This document shows positions 11,226 through 22,847 of a stretch of 64,000 nt of DNA, piece by piece (position 1 is the stretch's first letter; each line of letters begins with the position of its first letter). The position numbers and the translations under genes were made by a program. The notes under the pieces are model-generated. The model ran no database searches. It saw only the letters and a program-made list of their open reading frames with translations, and had not been told where the DNA came from. The stretch spans positions 5,188,968-5,252,967 of the forward strand of contig NC_069109.1 in assembly GCF_947172395.1 (NCBI RefSeq). Reading direction: 5' to 3'. The stretch comes from Bicyclus anynana (taxonomy: Eukaryota; Arthropoda; Insecta; Lepidoptera; Nymphalidae).

Positions 11226-11403
11226 CATATGTAGTGTAGTTAATTTTATTTTCGGGATTCTAGCAAAAACGTTCATCTATTGGGGTCTGTTCAACTTTTG
11301 GTGCCACTACCCTATACAAATTAAAAAGTCGTCCAACTAAATGGTAAGCATTTGCAATTTAGTTGTCCGATAGTCGGCCAACTAAAAATTGTCAGTGAGT
11401 GGG

Positions 11404-11684
11404 CCACCCTAACGGGCCGTACAGACTACTCTAGTATTTTATTCGAGTACGAACAATTTTTGGATTTACCGCCCAATAATCGTTCGTACTCGACTAAAAT
11501 ATAAAGTAGTATGTACAGCCCATAAGGGTTTCATTTATTTATGGTATCTATGAGGCGTTTTGTTCTATGAGAGGCCATACAGACGACTACTTTAGTATTT
11601 TAGTTGAATAAGAACAATTTTTGGATTTACCGCCCAAAAATCGTTCGCACTCGACTAAAATACTAAAGTAATCCGAACCTTCAT
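11404..11684. repeat. Two tandem hairpin-forming units
   Basis: Each unit is a palindrome: ACTACTTTAGTATTTTAGTC-like arm, GGATTTACCGCCCA centre, then the reverse-complement arm. Units span about 11404-11520 and 11570-11684, separated by ~50 bp. They look like the same foldback element in direct repeat. From 11700 to 13330 I see no gene; 12885-12960 resembles 1780-1850. Confidence 0.65.
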
Positions 11685-13333
11685 TTGTCGTCTGTGATCC
11701 GAACTAGGCTCGTTTGTCGTCTGTGGACCTAATATTTGTCACAGAATATATTACTTCCATAGAGTATGTAAGCTGATAGCATAAACCCACAGATTAATAA
11801 GATAATTAAATCTATGTCTATGGCAAATATAAATCGTAAATGATCGTACGTAAAATATAAACAAACAAAGGGATCATTTACGACGTATTTTCAGCATAAT
11901 GGATCAAAATTTTTACTGTTTCATAAATTAAATGTAGAGTATAATCCGGTACGTACAACTGAGTCATAAATATTGGACTCCATTTTTGACTTTCTATTTT
12001 TGCTTAAAATTTTTACTGAATTTTGCTAACAAATCTTGTCTTGAGAACAAAGAATGCATGGTAATAGAGTCGATGCGACGTACCTTTGGTATTCCTTGGT
12101 ATTCATTGTTTTAGGTGGTTGTACCGACTCATAAGTTTAGTATTGTTTTCAGTCTTCTCTATAAATTATAGTCTTGTCTATTGTGAGTTGTGACGTGACT
12201 TTATTATTGTGACAGGGTTCCAACTTAGAGTGAGTGTTGCCAACGTTTATAGAGCAATAAGTTTTACATTGCAATATTAATCTGTGGTTTTATGCTTGGA
12301 CTCGAATTTTCTGGTGATACAAAAATCTGATTTCCTTTCCGTTCCGTCGTATTTCGACTCGACTTTTGAACTAAAGACAATTATGTATTAAAAATAATCT
12401 ATCTTGAATTCCTTGTCTCGAATGGATAAATAGTGCATTACAGGTAAATAGATACTGTTCTTTATTCTGTAGTTCAATGAAGATAAAACCTCATTTCACT
12501 ATGCGTGGAATTTTACGAATTACGATACGTTTTTTTAATTTATCAAATGCATTTTCTAATTAACCATAATAGTTTTTGAAAGTACACGATTTATTGAATT
12601 ATATTACGCACAATCATCGTAGACTACTTACAGTTATCTCATATTTCCTCGTTTTGATAGTTAAAGGGAAGTAATTGCAAAAGATTTTAGATAATTTGCC
12701 CTTTTGGTACGTATGGATGGAACCTTGAAAACGATATTATCACATAAAGTGACATAATATGCTACCATAGAGCTGTATAGAATGTAAGTGACGGACTCAA
12801 CAGATAGTTCTCATGATGGCAAGTGGAAACCATCACCAATAAACATTTAGCAGGATAAGCAGGTAACCAAAGATTTTATACTATTAGATATATCACTAAC
12901 GCGTCGAAACTGAGGCGAACAGTGGCTTATTGTCTTATTTCCATTTAGTTGTATAATAAACAACAAAAGTTATTTAAACAAATAATATCTAGATATTGTC
13001 TACAATGCCGAATTGTGTGTTCTATTTTGATTGATATTACCTTGTGGCAAAACCTTTTGTTCGCCCACTCTAGGTCTGGCCAGCTACATTTTCATATTTC
13101 ATATCTTTTTATATTTAGAATTGAGCGTACCACGCATGCATTCAGAGATTGTTATTCTTTACGCATTATTCCAATTTTAACAATTTTATACTTCTATTAT
13201 TTATATTGTTATACTATTTTATAATCAGTGAATAAATAAGTATATCGCTTTTTTACATCAACTTATTCTTATATAATCAAAATAATAAGAATGTACAAAT
13301 GTACAAATGAAATACAAAAATTAACAAATAAAA

Positions 13334-13830
13334 TAAATCAAATCAAATCAAATCAAAATCAAATCAAAATTTGTTTATTGCGAATTCAGGTTACAGTCAG
13401 ATCTTATTGAAATAAACACCAAATTCCGCCTTACAGCTTGCAATATCATTATAAAAATCATTATTATTTACAATAATCAATTCACACACTTATTTGTACA
13501 GTGATTAATTAATTAGTAGGTACATTGAATATTTTAAAGAATAATTCTAATGATGCCTTTACGCCAATATAATGTCAGTTTATGTCAAAGATAAGTAAAA
13601 TGATAAATTGCAAAAAAAAAAAAAAAATTAGTCATTAATATGGTGTATTTGTATAGTAAGACTATAATAAGTCTTGAAATCATCATCAAGTTTATTCATC
13701 AAGGTACTCTTTGATGGATAAATTAGCATGGCCTTCAATGGAAGGTCAGCTACACATGCCATGTAGTACCCACAAGCAATTTGCTTAAAGCTGTTGCAGC
13801 TGATTGCACAATAGTAATGAATTAAAAAAA
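13334..13830 (-). mobile_element. Probable LINE 3' end with (TTTGA)n tail
   Basis: A (TCAAA)n/(ATCAAA)n run at 13336-13370 followed by an AT-rich stretch, and then a minus-strand segment resembling the degraded end of a LINE ORF (13690-13800). Assignment rests on the tail and general layout only. Confidence 0.35.
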
Positions 13831-13854
13831 AAAACTAATTCTTATATCTATAAC

Positions 13855-14995
13855 TAGCTAACACTGCACGGTTTCACCCGCGTAGGTCTCGTGCCGCGTT
13901 GTTCAATCAAACAAACAAACAAACTCTTCAGCTTTATAATATTAGTATAGATACATACCAACATCTACAGCGACAGCCTATTAAAATAAAGATTTAATCA
14001 ATTGGCAAAATGTCATCTACAGTATATCCACCAAGTGCTGAATGACATTTGTTACATTGAACCTCAATTTCGTATAATATGTCATCTAGCATACGTCAAA
14101 GTTACTGAATTAGCTTGCAGGACTGGCCAAAGAGTAAATTAATATGAGCACAGTTATGTAATACCACATCTCACTGTGGACTAAGAATTTTAACTGAATT
14201 TCTAAGAAGACAGAATAGCTCTCCTCAGCAGAGCCTGCCTTTTGATTGGTTGGTAGAGTCTGTGTATATAGTCATTGAAGTCTCAAAAGTGCTTGTAAAC
14301 TAAGCCTACTAACCAAGCAACCAAAACAAAAAAAAAACCAAGCTGTTTCATAAAATTTTGAATTGTCTTGTTGCTGTGTTTGTCATCAAACTCCTCCCAA
14401 ATTTTTGTATTTATGTGCAAATGGGGTAGGTCTTGAAAATCGGCCAACATCTATTTTTCATACCCCTAACTGACACCATCACAACTTTTTTTTTTCAATT
14501 TTGATGGAAATTTTTTCCGTCAACCATCATTCCCTATTATTTAGCGATAAGGCAAATCAATGATGGGTCAGCTAGTTATATATAGCAGTTGTCTTGTCGT
14601 TTTGCCTGTGTAATTCCCATTCCTGTGGGAAAATGGGGATATATAAGAATTTTCAAAATTGTTTTAGTAGAACCACAGATTATCCCCAACAACCTCACAA
14701 ACTTTACTTTTTTTTTTAAATTTTTTTTGGCAAAATTTTTCCGTCCACCATTGTACCTTATTATTTAGCAATAAGGCAAATAAATGTTGGGTCATTTAGT
14801 TATATATAGCAGTCGCCATGTGGTTTCACCCGCGTAATTCCCATTCCTGTGGGAAAATGGAGATAAAATACAGCCTATCACACTCACAAATAATGTACCT
14901 TGCTATTGGTATAAGAATTTTCAAATTTTGTTTAGTGGGTCCACAGATTATGCCCAACTACCTAAGAAACTTTACTTTATTATATTAGTATAGAT
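13855..14995. repeat. Cluster of short retroelement fragments
   Basis: 13855-13955 is a short copy of the element complete at 21062-21250. 14215-14305 matches the 3' part of the LINE at 51830-52148 (GTGCTTGTAAACTAAGCC). 14570-14995 contains two diverged direct copies of a block with CCCATTCCTGTGGGAAAATG. Together these occupy the 5' flank or first intron of the gene starting at 15024. Confidence 0.45.
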
Positions 14996-15023
14996 AATAT
15001 AGATATTGTTCTGATTTTTTCAG

Positions 15024-16521
15024 ACTAAAACAAATATTCAAAATGTCATCAAGCACAACAAAAAAGAGCTCCCCAAGAGCAATGCCAGTGGAGACCATTG
15101 TAACGAGATACAAATCCAAACAACAACTTCAGGATAACAAAAAGTCCAAAAAAATCCAAAAACCACAAGTGAAAAACCCAAAACAAGTCAGGAAAATAAT
15201 AAAAAAAGTTAAACAAAAGCCAGTACCAGTCATAGTGATTGAAGATGATGGTGAATTTTATCCGCAGAAGCTCAAAAGGAATGTGGAGAATAAAAAAGTT
15301 ATTTTAAAACCTAAACCGAACCTCAAACTTATTGGAGGGATGAACAGTTGTAACAAGAGGAAGTTACGGATGCCACAAAAAGGTACCTTTCAGTCTTATA
15401 TTTATAAATATTTATCATATACTGTAACTCTACATAACACCAATGAAGGGACTGTACATTTTATGACATTTTCTCTCTGCCACGTGGTAAATCCATGGAT
15501 TGCTAAGATATTCTTTTCATAATAGCCATGTATACAGTTTGAAAGTTTGTGAGCAACTAAGAATATGATAACATATTATATCCATGACTTCTACATATTA
15601 GTTAAGGTCCATTTTACATAAGATTACCTGGAAGAAATTGCTTCTAAGCAATAACCACCTTTTGACTACTTAGTGTTGTAATTGCCTTTATTTGGATCAA
15701 CTTAACCTAACAAAGATAAAACTTGAAAAGATCCGTTCAGATCTGTTTGCCGATCTGCAAAAGCCTCCACCAACCTTTTCCATACTGCCCCTGTAGTCAA
15801 GTGGCAAGTCGATTCTCTTTCTACGATCGCAAACGCTTCGAAAACTAGAAAAATGTATGCGAATGACATTCACTGTCGACAACTCACGTGATCAAGTAGT
15901 CGATCGGATCTGTCACGCCCATACATTTTGTTAGTTTACGAAGCGTTAGCGTTTGTAGAAAGATAATCAACGTACCACTCGGCTAAGGCCTCTGATCTGT
16001 TGTGAGTCACTCTGTTCCAAGCCACTCCAGCTACTTGTCCCATCGCATTTCTTTTGTGGCCAACCTCTTCTTAAGTGTAAAGCAATTAAAAAAAATACAT
16101 AATTCAAATTTCAGAAGCAAAATGCATCAAGTATGATTCAGATTCGTCTAGCGATATTGTTCCTTATTCCCCTAAACCCACGGAGGAGACGGAGCTGAGC
16201 GTCATGGACATGATACTGCTCATAGAAGAGAAGGGCTTGGACGACGAGGATATGTTGGAGATACTGACTTGCCCCAGCCCTGTGTGGTGGGAGGATCCTC
16301 TCGATGGGTATATAGAAGGTATAATTTTATATTACACTTGCAGACAGCCTATGGGACACTTGTTTCATCCATGTCATTCCCATTCCAGTGGGAATATGAG
16401 GGTAAAATATAACCTATGGCTTAAGTTGGCTTAAGTTTAGATTTGCCGCCGATAGCTTATTGGTTGCTTGCGTAACTGTACTGTGATGTCTGCCAGGCTT
16501 TCCCTCACTTTCGACGCGCTA

Positions 16522-16558
<37 letters not shown>

Positions 16559-19500
16559 TATATACAGAGGTTCCCGAACTTTTTCTTTCTTTCTTTCAAA
16601 TTTATCTGATTCTGGTGGACCCCCTGCTAATTTCTATCCAAAACATCTATGGAAGTTTTAGTTGCAGCTGACAGCCACATGAAATAAGTGTTAAAAAAAA
16701 AATTGTGCTGTGAGTGGATGTCAAAAGTAAAATTTTTATTTAGATAATTTCCCATTTGGTATAAAACCAGATAATATTTTACGAATTGTGAACCCCCATT
16801 TTTATGTTACATCAACGTAGACCCCGCCGAGTCATCTGTAGACCCCTGGGGGTCTACTTAGTCTCGAAGTCTATACAAGAGGCAGTCCAGCAGTGGATGT
16901 CCATCGCCTGATAACAATACTAAACATTTTAGAGATTATACTTACCATTTGTACAATCATTTCTTTCATTTATATTATGCAAAATTCACTTATATTTCCA
17001 GAACCCATATTTACAAGATTAAAGCCCGCGCAGCAGAAAAGCATTAAGAACCAACTTCAAGAAGAGCAAAACAAAGAAGCTGAGAGAAGGAAACAAAGGG
17101 ATATGGATTTATTTTTAGCGTCCAAAGATTCGGGAAATCTTGTTATATCTGAAACAGATATACATATTGAAAATCGTGGTGTCAACTTTGTTAATAAACG
17201 TGGCAAACTAGAATCATTGTTAGGTGTTATTAAAAAAATAAAAAAAGACAGCAATTACTTAAACCAAGATAATAATGCTGCAACTACCGACATTACTAAT
17301 AATTGTGATAGTGAATTAAATAAAAACAATAACCTTATTACAGAATCCAAATCAAAATGTATTGAAGTTGGGGATTTCAATAAAAATAGAGATATTACTA
17401 ATAAAACAAATGAAAGCGACATATCTGTATCTGGAACAAATGAAATACCAGACAAAGATATTGCAGATTCGGTGAAAAACAATGAGGAAGATAATGAAAT
17501 TGAAAAACATTTTCTAAGTGATGTAAATGAAATTACTAGTAAGAAAATTCAAAAGGAAATAAATGTAAGTAAAGGCGACGTAATAAAACTAAAGAGTGAT
17601 GTAACATCTGATGAAGTATTAAATGATTTAAATATAAACAACAATTTTATTACAAAATCCAAACTTGAAAATAAAGATGAATCAAAAATTATTGAGAATA
17701 GCGAACGAATAGTAAGTGCCATCTCTATACCTAAAGCAAAAAATGTAGAACCATTCCAAGATTCTAAAGATTCTGTGAAAAATATTGAAACAGCAATTGA
17801 AATTGGAAAAAGAAATCAAAACGATGCCAATCAAGATAATAAGACTAAGACTAAGAATAACACTTGTAAAAAAAAACGAAGAAAAATTAATATAAGGAAA
17901 GAAGCTGTAATAAAATTGAGCGATGATGTTAAAGCTTTTAGTATTTTAAACCTAAACGAATATCTTACTACTGAACTTAATCCAGATAATACTGAAGTAG
18001 CGGAATTAAATAAACATGGTATGGAAAATTGCGATGAAAATGTTGATAATACAGATAACAGAGATATTTCTATACATTTAGCGAAAAATGTAGGACCAAA
18101 CAAAGATTCCATGGAAAATATTGAAAAAGGTATTCCAATTGAAAATAACTTTATAAGCAACGCTAAAGTTAGAGAAGCGAAAAACGATATAAATAACACT
18201 AGTGGAAAAAATCTAAAGGAAATAAATATATGTAAAGGAAAAATAATAAAACTAAAGCGTGACGTTGTTGATAATCATACAAATAAAAGTAACAAATTTC
18301 TATTAAAGCTGAAAAGTAACGAAGCACATTTAAATACCACAGATGCTGAAAAAAATATTGAAAAATCTATTGACATTGAAAAAAACGTTTCAAACAATGC
18401 AAGTCAAGTAAGCGAAGCGCTTAAATTGAACGACAGCAATGAAATTAGTAATCAAAATCACACTACAATTAATGCGAATAAAAAAGAAACTAAAAATAAT
18501 GATGTTGCCATACAAAATAAGAATAATAATTCAATTTTAGATATGGATGTAACCAACGTTAACAGGGAAAAGAAAAGTTCCGAATCATCGGAAGATCATC
18601 TACTAGATTTAGAAGAAATACTCAGGTTAGAGAACATAGAAATTCCAATTGCTCCAATTACGACTCAAAGCGAAAAGAACGAATCTTGTGTCGAATTAAA
18701 TGAAACGATTGACCACCAACCAACCGTAAAAGAAATATCACCAGCTAATATTCATAAAATAATCCGTGATGGATGCACTAAATTACCTTCATATAATTCT
18801 GAAGAAGAAGAAGAAAAAACTGAGAATGTTGAAAAGCGTATAACGGAAGCAATAATAAAGTCTACTAACAAAAATGAAGCCAAAAAAGTCGATACCATGA
18901 AGAAAGTTACGTACTTACGTGTTAGAAAACTCGGCACATTAAACAGTACTAGTAATACTTTAGCTGAAATGATTTCTACTAATATCGACGATAAAATAGA
19001 AAATAATACTCCATTCGCTACAAAGACAAGTCGCGTGAATGATGTTTTTATGGAAACTGAAAATTCGGATGCCAAAAGCAATAGACGCTTAATGCAACTA
19101 CCAAATTCAAACAATACTCACACTATAGATACAAAAGATAGCTTAAGTTCAGATAAAAATTCTTCAAAAGCAGGAACCTTTGAATCAAACAGTATAAATA
19201 ATGTATTTGATGTAAGCCAAGAAGCTGGTACTGAAAATAAAGATGATACAGAAATGAACTTCACTGACAATCCTGTAAAAATGAATAAGATTTATAATTC
19301 AAACAATAATAATAAATCCGTTTTCCAAACAGATAGTGAAGTAAATGAAACTAATTTAAGCAAAGCTATAAATAAAGATGACATCTCTGATAAGTTTGTT
19401 CAAAATAAAAATAAAGCCAATTCAAGTAATAATGATATTAGTTCTGCTATCCAAATGGTTAGTGAATTAAATGAAGCTGATCTAGGTAACAATGACGTAA

Positions 19501-20237
19501 CAATTGAAAGCGAAGTTTTTAGTAAAATAAGAAGATATTCAACAGATTCAGCAACAAGTGACAAAAACATGTCCATTGAATATCTCGATATGAGCATATT
19601 AGATGAAGATGAAACAGATAAAACAAATCCATTAACCCAAAAGCCAAATAATGATCCAGATTTAATGAAACCTAATAATTTAAATAATGAAGATTCTGAA
19701 CCAAATTACAATGAAGAATATTTAATAGTCGATGAAGATCTAATTAACACGGAATGTACTAAAGAAATTGTCAGTATGAAGCATGTGAAACATATGGGAC
19801 ACGTTTTAATTAAACATCAAGGGAAAACCATGAAAATCAGCGAAGTTAAAGGTGCCATACAAAAAATTAATATTGATACAGAAGATAAATGCAATGATAC
19901 ATTAAAAAATAGTGAAAAAGCTGTTAAATGTACAAGCAAAAATAAAGATATTAACAAAATAAGTAATACCAAAGTTATAGAATCAAATATAATAAAAAAA
20001 TCTGTTTGTAATTCGTGTGATTGTTCAAAAAAATCAATTTTAATATCCGATAGTGATGTTAAATATTGCACAGTGTGTTCTTCGATATATGACACAGATA
20101 ATTGTAAATATTGTGTGAAGATGAACAAACTCAGTCCGTGCAATTGTGAAGTGTATATATGTGATAGATGTTGTATAAAACTTGATAATAAACATGACAT
20201 TATAGATCATTTGAAGAAATGTGAAATCGTTAGATAA
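15024..20237 (+). CDS. Unknown Asn/Lys-rich repeat protein with Cys-rich C-terminus
   Basis: Three coding exons join in phase: 15043-15382 (acceptor TTTTTTCAG ends at 15023, ATG at 15043), 16115-16318, and 17002-20237, giving about 1259 residues. Exon 1 is strongly basic (Lys/Pro-rich). Exon 2 is acidic with a conserved-looking PVWWEDPLDGYIE end. Exon 3 is long and rich in Asn, Asp, Lys, Glu and Ser. Around residues 369, 478 and 590 the motif N-x-x-K-x-x-[VI]-IKL-x-x-DV recurs, framed by similar sequence, making a ~110-residue repeat. Residues ~1184-1256 hold about a dozen Cys in C-x2-C pairs ending H-x3-C, suggesting a zinc-binding, loosely MYND-like module. There is no signal peptide or membrane span. 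An upstream 5' UTR exon is implied by the acceptor. It is probably nuclear and fast evolving. I do not recognise the family. The exon structure is well supported; the function is not. Confidence 0.75.
16528..16565. repeat. (TA)n microsatellite in intron 2
   Basis: TGTGTATATATATATATATA and following TA units. It is followed by CAGAGGTTCCCGAACTTTTT, a common transposon-end motif, and at 16806-16870 by GTAGACCCCTGGGGGTCTAC. Intron 2 (16319-17001) thus contains a MITE-like remnant. Confidence 0.6.
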
Positions 20238-20254
20238 TTAACCTTTCATTTCAT

Positions 20255-20741
20255 AGGGATGATGACAGTTTTTTAAATTGTATATAAATTAAGAGTATGC
20301 TAATAGTAAAGCAATTGTGTAAAAGTAACAGGGTATCTGCGATCATTACTTTCGGAGCTACAGGGATTTAAAGGGTCAGATTTGCGGCGCTGCCGCGGAT
20401 CCCTGAAAAACGCCCCATACAAAATGGTACGAATTAATGACGTCGTAGGTACATACTGATCGTTAGATTTGATGGCCGTTCAAACAAAATTACTAATATC
20501 TTTGTTATTTGTGCGTTTATGTTTATAGTTCTAATATTAAAAATGTCACATTTAATGTAAAGAAGCTGAAACTGAATGAATTTTCATCTAATTACGATGA
20601 AAGTTTTTTAAAATTTTATAATCTTATTTATTTTGCAAGTATCCAGACAATCTTTGCTATTTATGTATAAATTAGTTAACATTGATCTTATTTACCCGAA
20701 TGTATCATAAAAATCAATATATTCAAATAGTCATCATCCCC
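20255..20741 (+). mobile_element. MITE 'GGGATGATGAC' in the 3' UTR
   Basis: 487 bp, ends AGGGATGATGAC and GTCATCATCCCC, flanked by AT (20253-20254 and 20742-20743). It begins 17 bp after the stop codon of the Asn-rich gene, so it lies in the 3' UTR if the poly(A) signal at 20802 is used. Confidence 0.85.
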
Positions 20742-20801
20742 ATTGTCTGTAGCTTTTTGAGGGGGAGGAGGTAAACTCACACATAGAAAATATTTAACAC
20801 C

Positions 20802-20807
20802 AATAAA
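20802..20807 (+). terminator. Candidate poly(A) signal of the Asn-rich gene
   Basis: AATAAA, the first plus-strand canonical hexamer noticed after the stop at 20237, about 60 bp beyond the MITE. Confidence 0.4.
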
Positions 20808-21061
20808 CATATCCTATGTCCTTACACTACACACAACTATAAATTTTACCGCACTTATATCATATTCTAGTATTCCGTAAAAAAGCAGTGTTTGCTTTTT
20901 TCTATACAGCCATAATAGTAGATTTTTATTATAAAATGCTTTAAATGATGATTGATGGATGGATATATGTATATAGACAAAACTAGTCCAAGTCATATAT
21001 CTATTAGTCTAAAATCATTATTAGAAACGACCTTTACCCATCAGTTGATGATTATAAAACA

Positions 21062-21250
21062 CTAGCTGCGCGATTTCACCCGCGTGGTTCCCGTTCCCGT
21101 AGGAATACGGGGATAATATATAGCCTATAGCCTTCCTCGATAAATGGGCTATCTAACACTGAAAGAATTTTTCAAATCGGTCCTGTAGTTCCTGAGATTA
21201 GCGCGTTCAATTAAACAAACAAACTTCAGCTTTATGTTATTAGTATAGAT
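21062..21250 (+). repeat. Short retroelement ending TATTAGTATAGAT
   Basis: Reads CTAGCTGCGCGATTTCACCC, passes CAAATCGGTCCTGTAGTTCC and ends with AAACAAACAAAC and ATTAGTATAGAT. A minus-strand copy is at 47590-47800 and a deleted one at 13855-13955. The class is not established. Confidence 0.55.
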
Positions 21251-21360
21251 ATGGCCTAAAAACTTCCTGGCCTATTAATAACCATCATTAGTGATAGTTT
21301 GGCCAGGAGTTTTTGAGGCAACCTACTCGCAACATATTTTTTAACATATTAATTTTGATA

Positions 21361-21517
21361 TAAATCACTTTCATCTAATAAACAGATGGGTGAAGGTCGT
21401 ATCTAATACGGATGTCCTGTATTGGAGAAATATTAAAATCAAAAGTTAAAATCACTTTCATCTAATAAACAGATGGGTGAAGGTCGTATCTAATACGTCC
21501 TGTATTGGAGAAAGATT
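21361..21517. repeat. Tandem duplication, two ~86-bp units
   Basis: AAATCACTTTCATCTAATAA through CCTGTATTGGAGAAA occurs twice in direct succession. The second unit lacks a 4-bp GGAT. Confidence 0.85.
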
Positions 21518-21835
21518 ATTTCATTTTGGACGATTTGTACATATATTGCCTTGTTAAATACATTGTGCGCGCCACTGAATGGCTTGTTACAAGGTTTTTT
21601 TTCTGTTCAAGCAATATGATAGCTTTACATAATATTATTAGTAAATTAGGCAAATTGAATGTAATTCACGTATCATAAATGTATTTCTCTCTGTTTGTAT
21701 ATTTTGAAAGTTAGTTGTGATGTAAAAAAAGAAATATAAATATAGTAAATATAAATATAAATTAAACATATATAAAAATTGTGTTTTTTTTTACCTTTTC
21801 TTATTTGCATCCTAGAAATTTCTGAAATATTTTTT

Positions 21836-22046
21836 GACGGCCTTTGTGGCGCAGTGGTATGCGCGGTGGATTTACAAAACAGAGGTCCTGGGATCGATCC
21901 CCGGCTGGGCAGATTGAGATTTTCTTAATTGGTCCAGGTCTTGGTGGGAGGCTTCGGCCGTGGCTAACAAGTTAGCCCGCTTCCATCTTAGTCTGCATCA
22001 TCACTTACCATCAGGTGAGATTGTTGTCAAGGGCCAACTTTTATTA
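21836..22046 (+). mobile_element. SINE family B with internal deletion
   Basis: Head GGCCTTTGTGGCGCAGTGGT and B-box GGGATCGATCCCC are intact. The body jumps from CTTCGGCCGTGGCTA directly to ACAAGTTAGCCCGC, losing the central ~115 bp. Confidence 0.8.
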
Positions 22047-22101
22047 TTTACAATAAAGGGGAAGTGTTTGTATTAAGTTATTTATTTTTTTAATTTACAG
22101 A

Positions 22102-22226
22102 ACATTTTGCACCATACAACATGTTGACAAGTTTTACATCCGATTCGCTCAACTTTGTCGTGTGTCCCATAGACAACGTGCGTTGCCATAACTTGTCCTG
22201 CAAAAAAAAAATTATATCAAAAAAGT
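22102..22226 (+). other. Possible exon, 3' side overwritten by a SINE
   Basis: A good acceptor (TTTTTTTAATTTACAG) precedes an open frame with non-repeat, protein-like composition including NFVVCPIDNVRCHNLSC (four Cys-containing positions, mostly balanced codons). At about 22227 it runs into SINE family A, so the original donor or stop is lost. It could be an exon of an unseen plus-strand gene, a pseudo-exon, or chance. No homologue recognised. Confidence 0.3.
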
Positions 22227-22507
22227 CTATGACCTATGCCTTCAATTCGGGCGTAGGTTCGAATACGATCCGAGGCATGCACCTCCAACTATTCAGTTGT
22301 GTGCATTTTATGAAATTAAATATCACGTGTCTCAAACGGTGAAGGAAAACATCGTGAGGAAACCTGCATACCAGAGAATTTTCTTAATTCTCTGCTTGAG
22401 TGAAGTCTGCCAAACCGCATTGGTCCAGCGTGGTGGACTATCGGCTTAACCCGTCTCATTCTGAGAGAAGAATCGAGCTCAGCAGTGAGCCGAATATGGG
22501 TTGATAA
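22227..22507 (+). mobile_element. SINE family A, 5'-truncated
   Basis: Starts within the tRNA-like head (ATGACCTATGCCTTCAATTC, then GGTTCGAATACG) and runs to GCCGAATATGGGTTGATAAC. Confidence 0.8.
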
Positions 22508-22529
22508 CTACGTCTTTTGTAGACGGAAT

Positions 22530-22831
22530 CATCGATCGTAGATCGTTAGATGGGCCCCGAAGCGTCGCGGAATTGTCATTGGTTTCGCTAATACTTACGA
22601 ATGAAAAGTAACAACTTTTTCGTTATCGTGTTGCGGCTTGTGTTTTTACACTTCCAAAATGACCACGAACGCATAATTATGGGACTAAACAAGAAAAAAG
22701 CAGTCAAATATTTTTTTAAGTCACAGCATGCGCTTGTTGCATATTTAGTTAAGATGTGCGTGGACGTCTTTGAGTAGTGCGTTCTTTAATACTTTAATAT
22801 GGAGGGGCCGATCTAACGATTTATATCGATG
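22530..22831. mobile_element. hAT-like MITE with 8-bp target duplication, copy 1
   Basis: 302 bp. The left end CATCGATCGTAGATCGTTAG and the right end (...CTAACGATTTATATCGATG) form imperfect inverted repeats. It is flanked by GACGGAAT at 22522-22529 and 22832-22839, a perfect 8-bp duplication as made by hAT transposases. The second copy is at 29741-30053. Confidence 0.85.
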
Positions 22832-22847
22832 GACGGAATATTCCATT

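Noticed and set aside
12949..13224. 91-codon frame rich in Ile, Tyr and Leu
   Set aside because: AT-rich composition, no splice context and no recognisable domain; expected by chance.
16893..17001. N-terminal extension of the Asn-rich frame with a membrane-like segment
   Set aside because: It lies before a good acceptor (TATATTTCCAG, ending 17001), and exon 2 joins exactly at 17002 in phase, so the hydrophobic stretch is intron.
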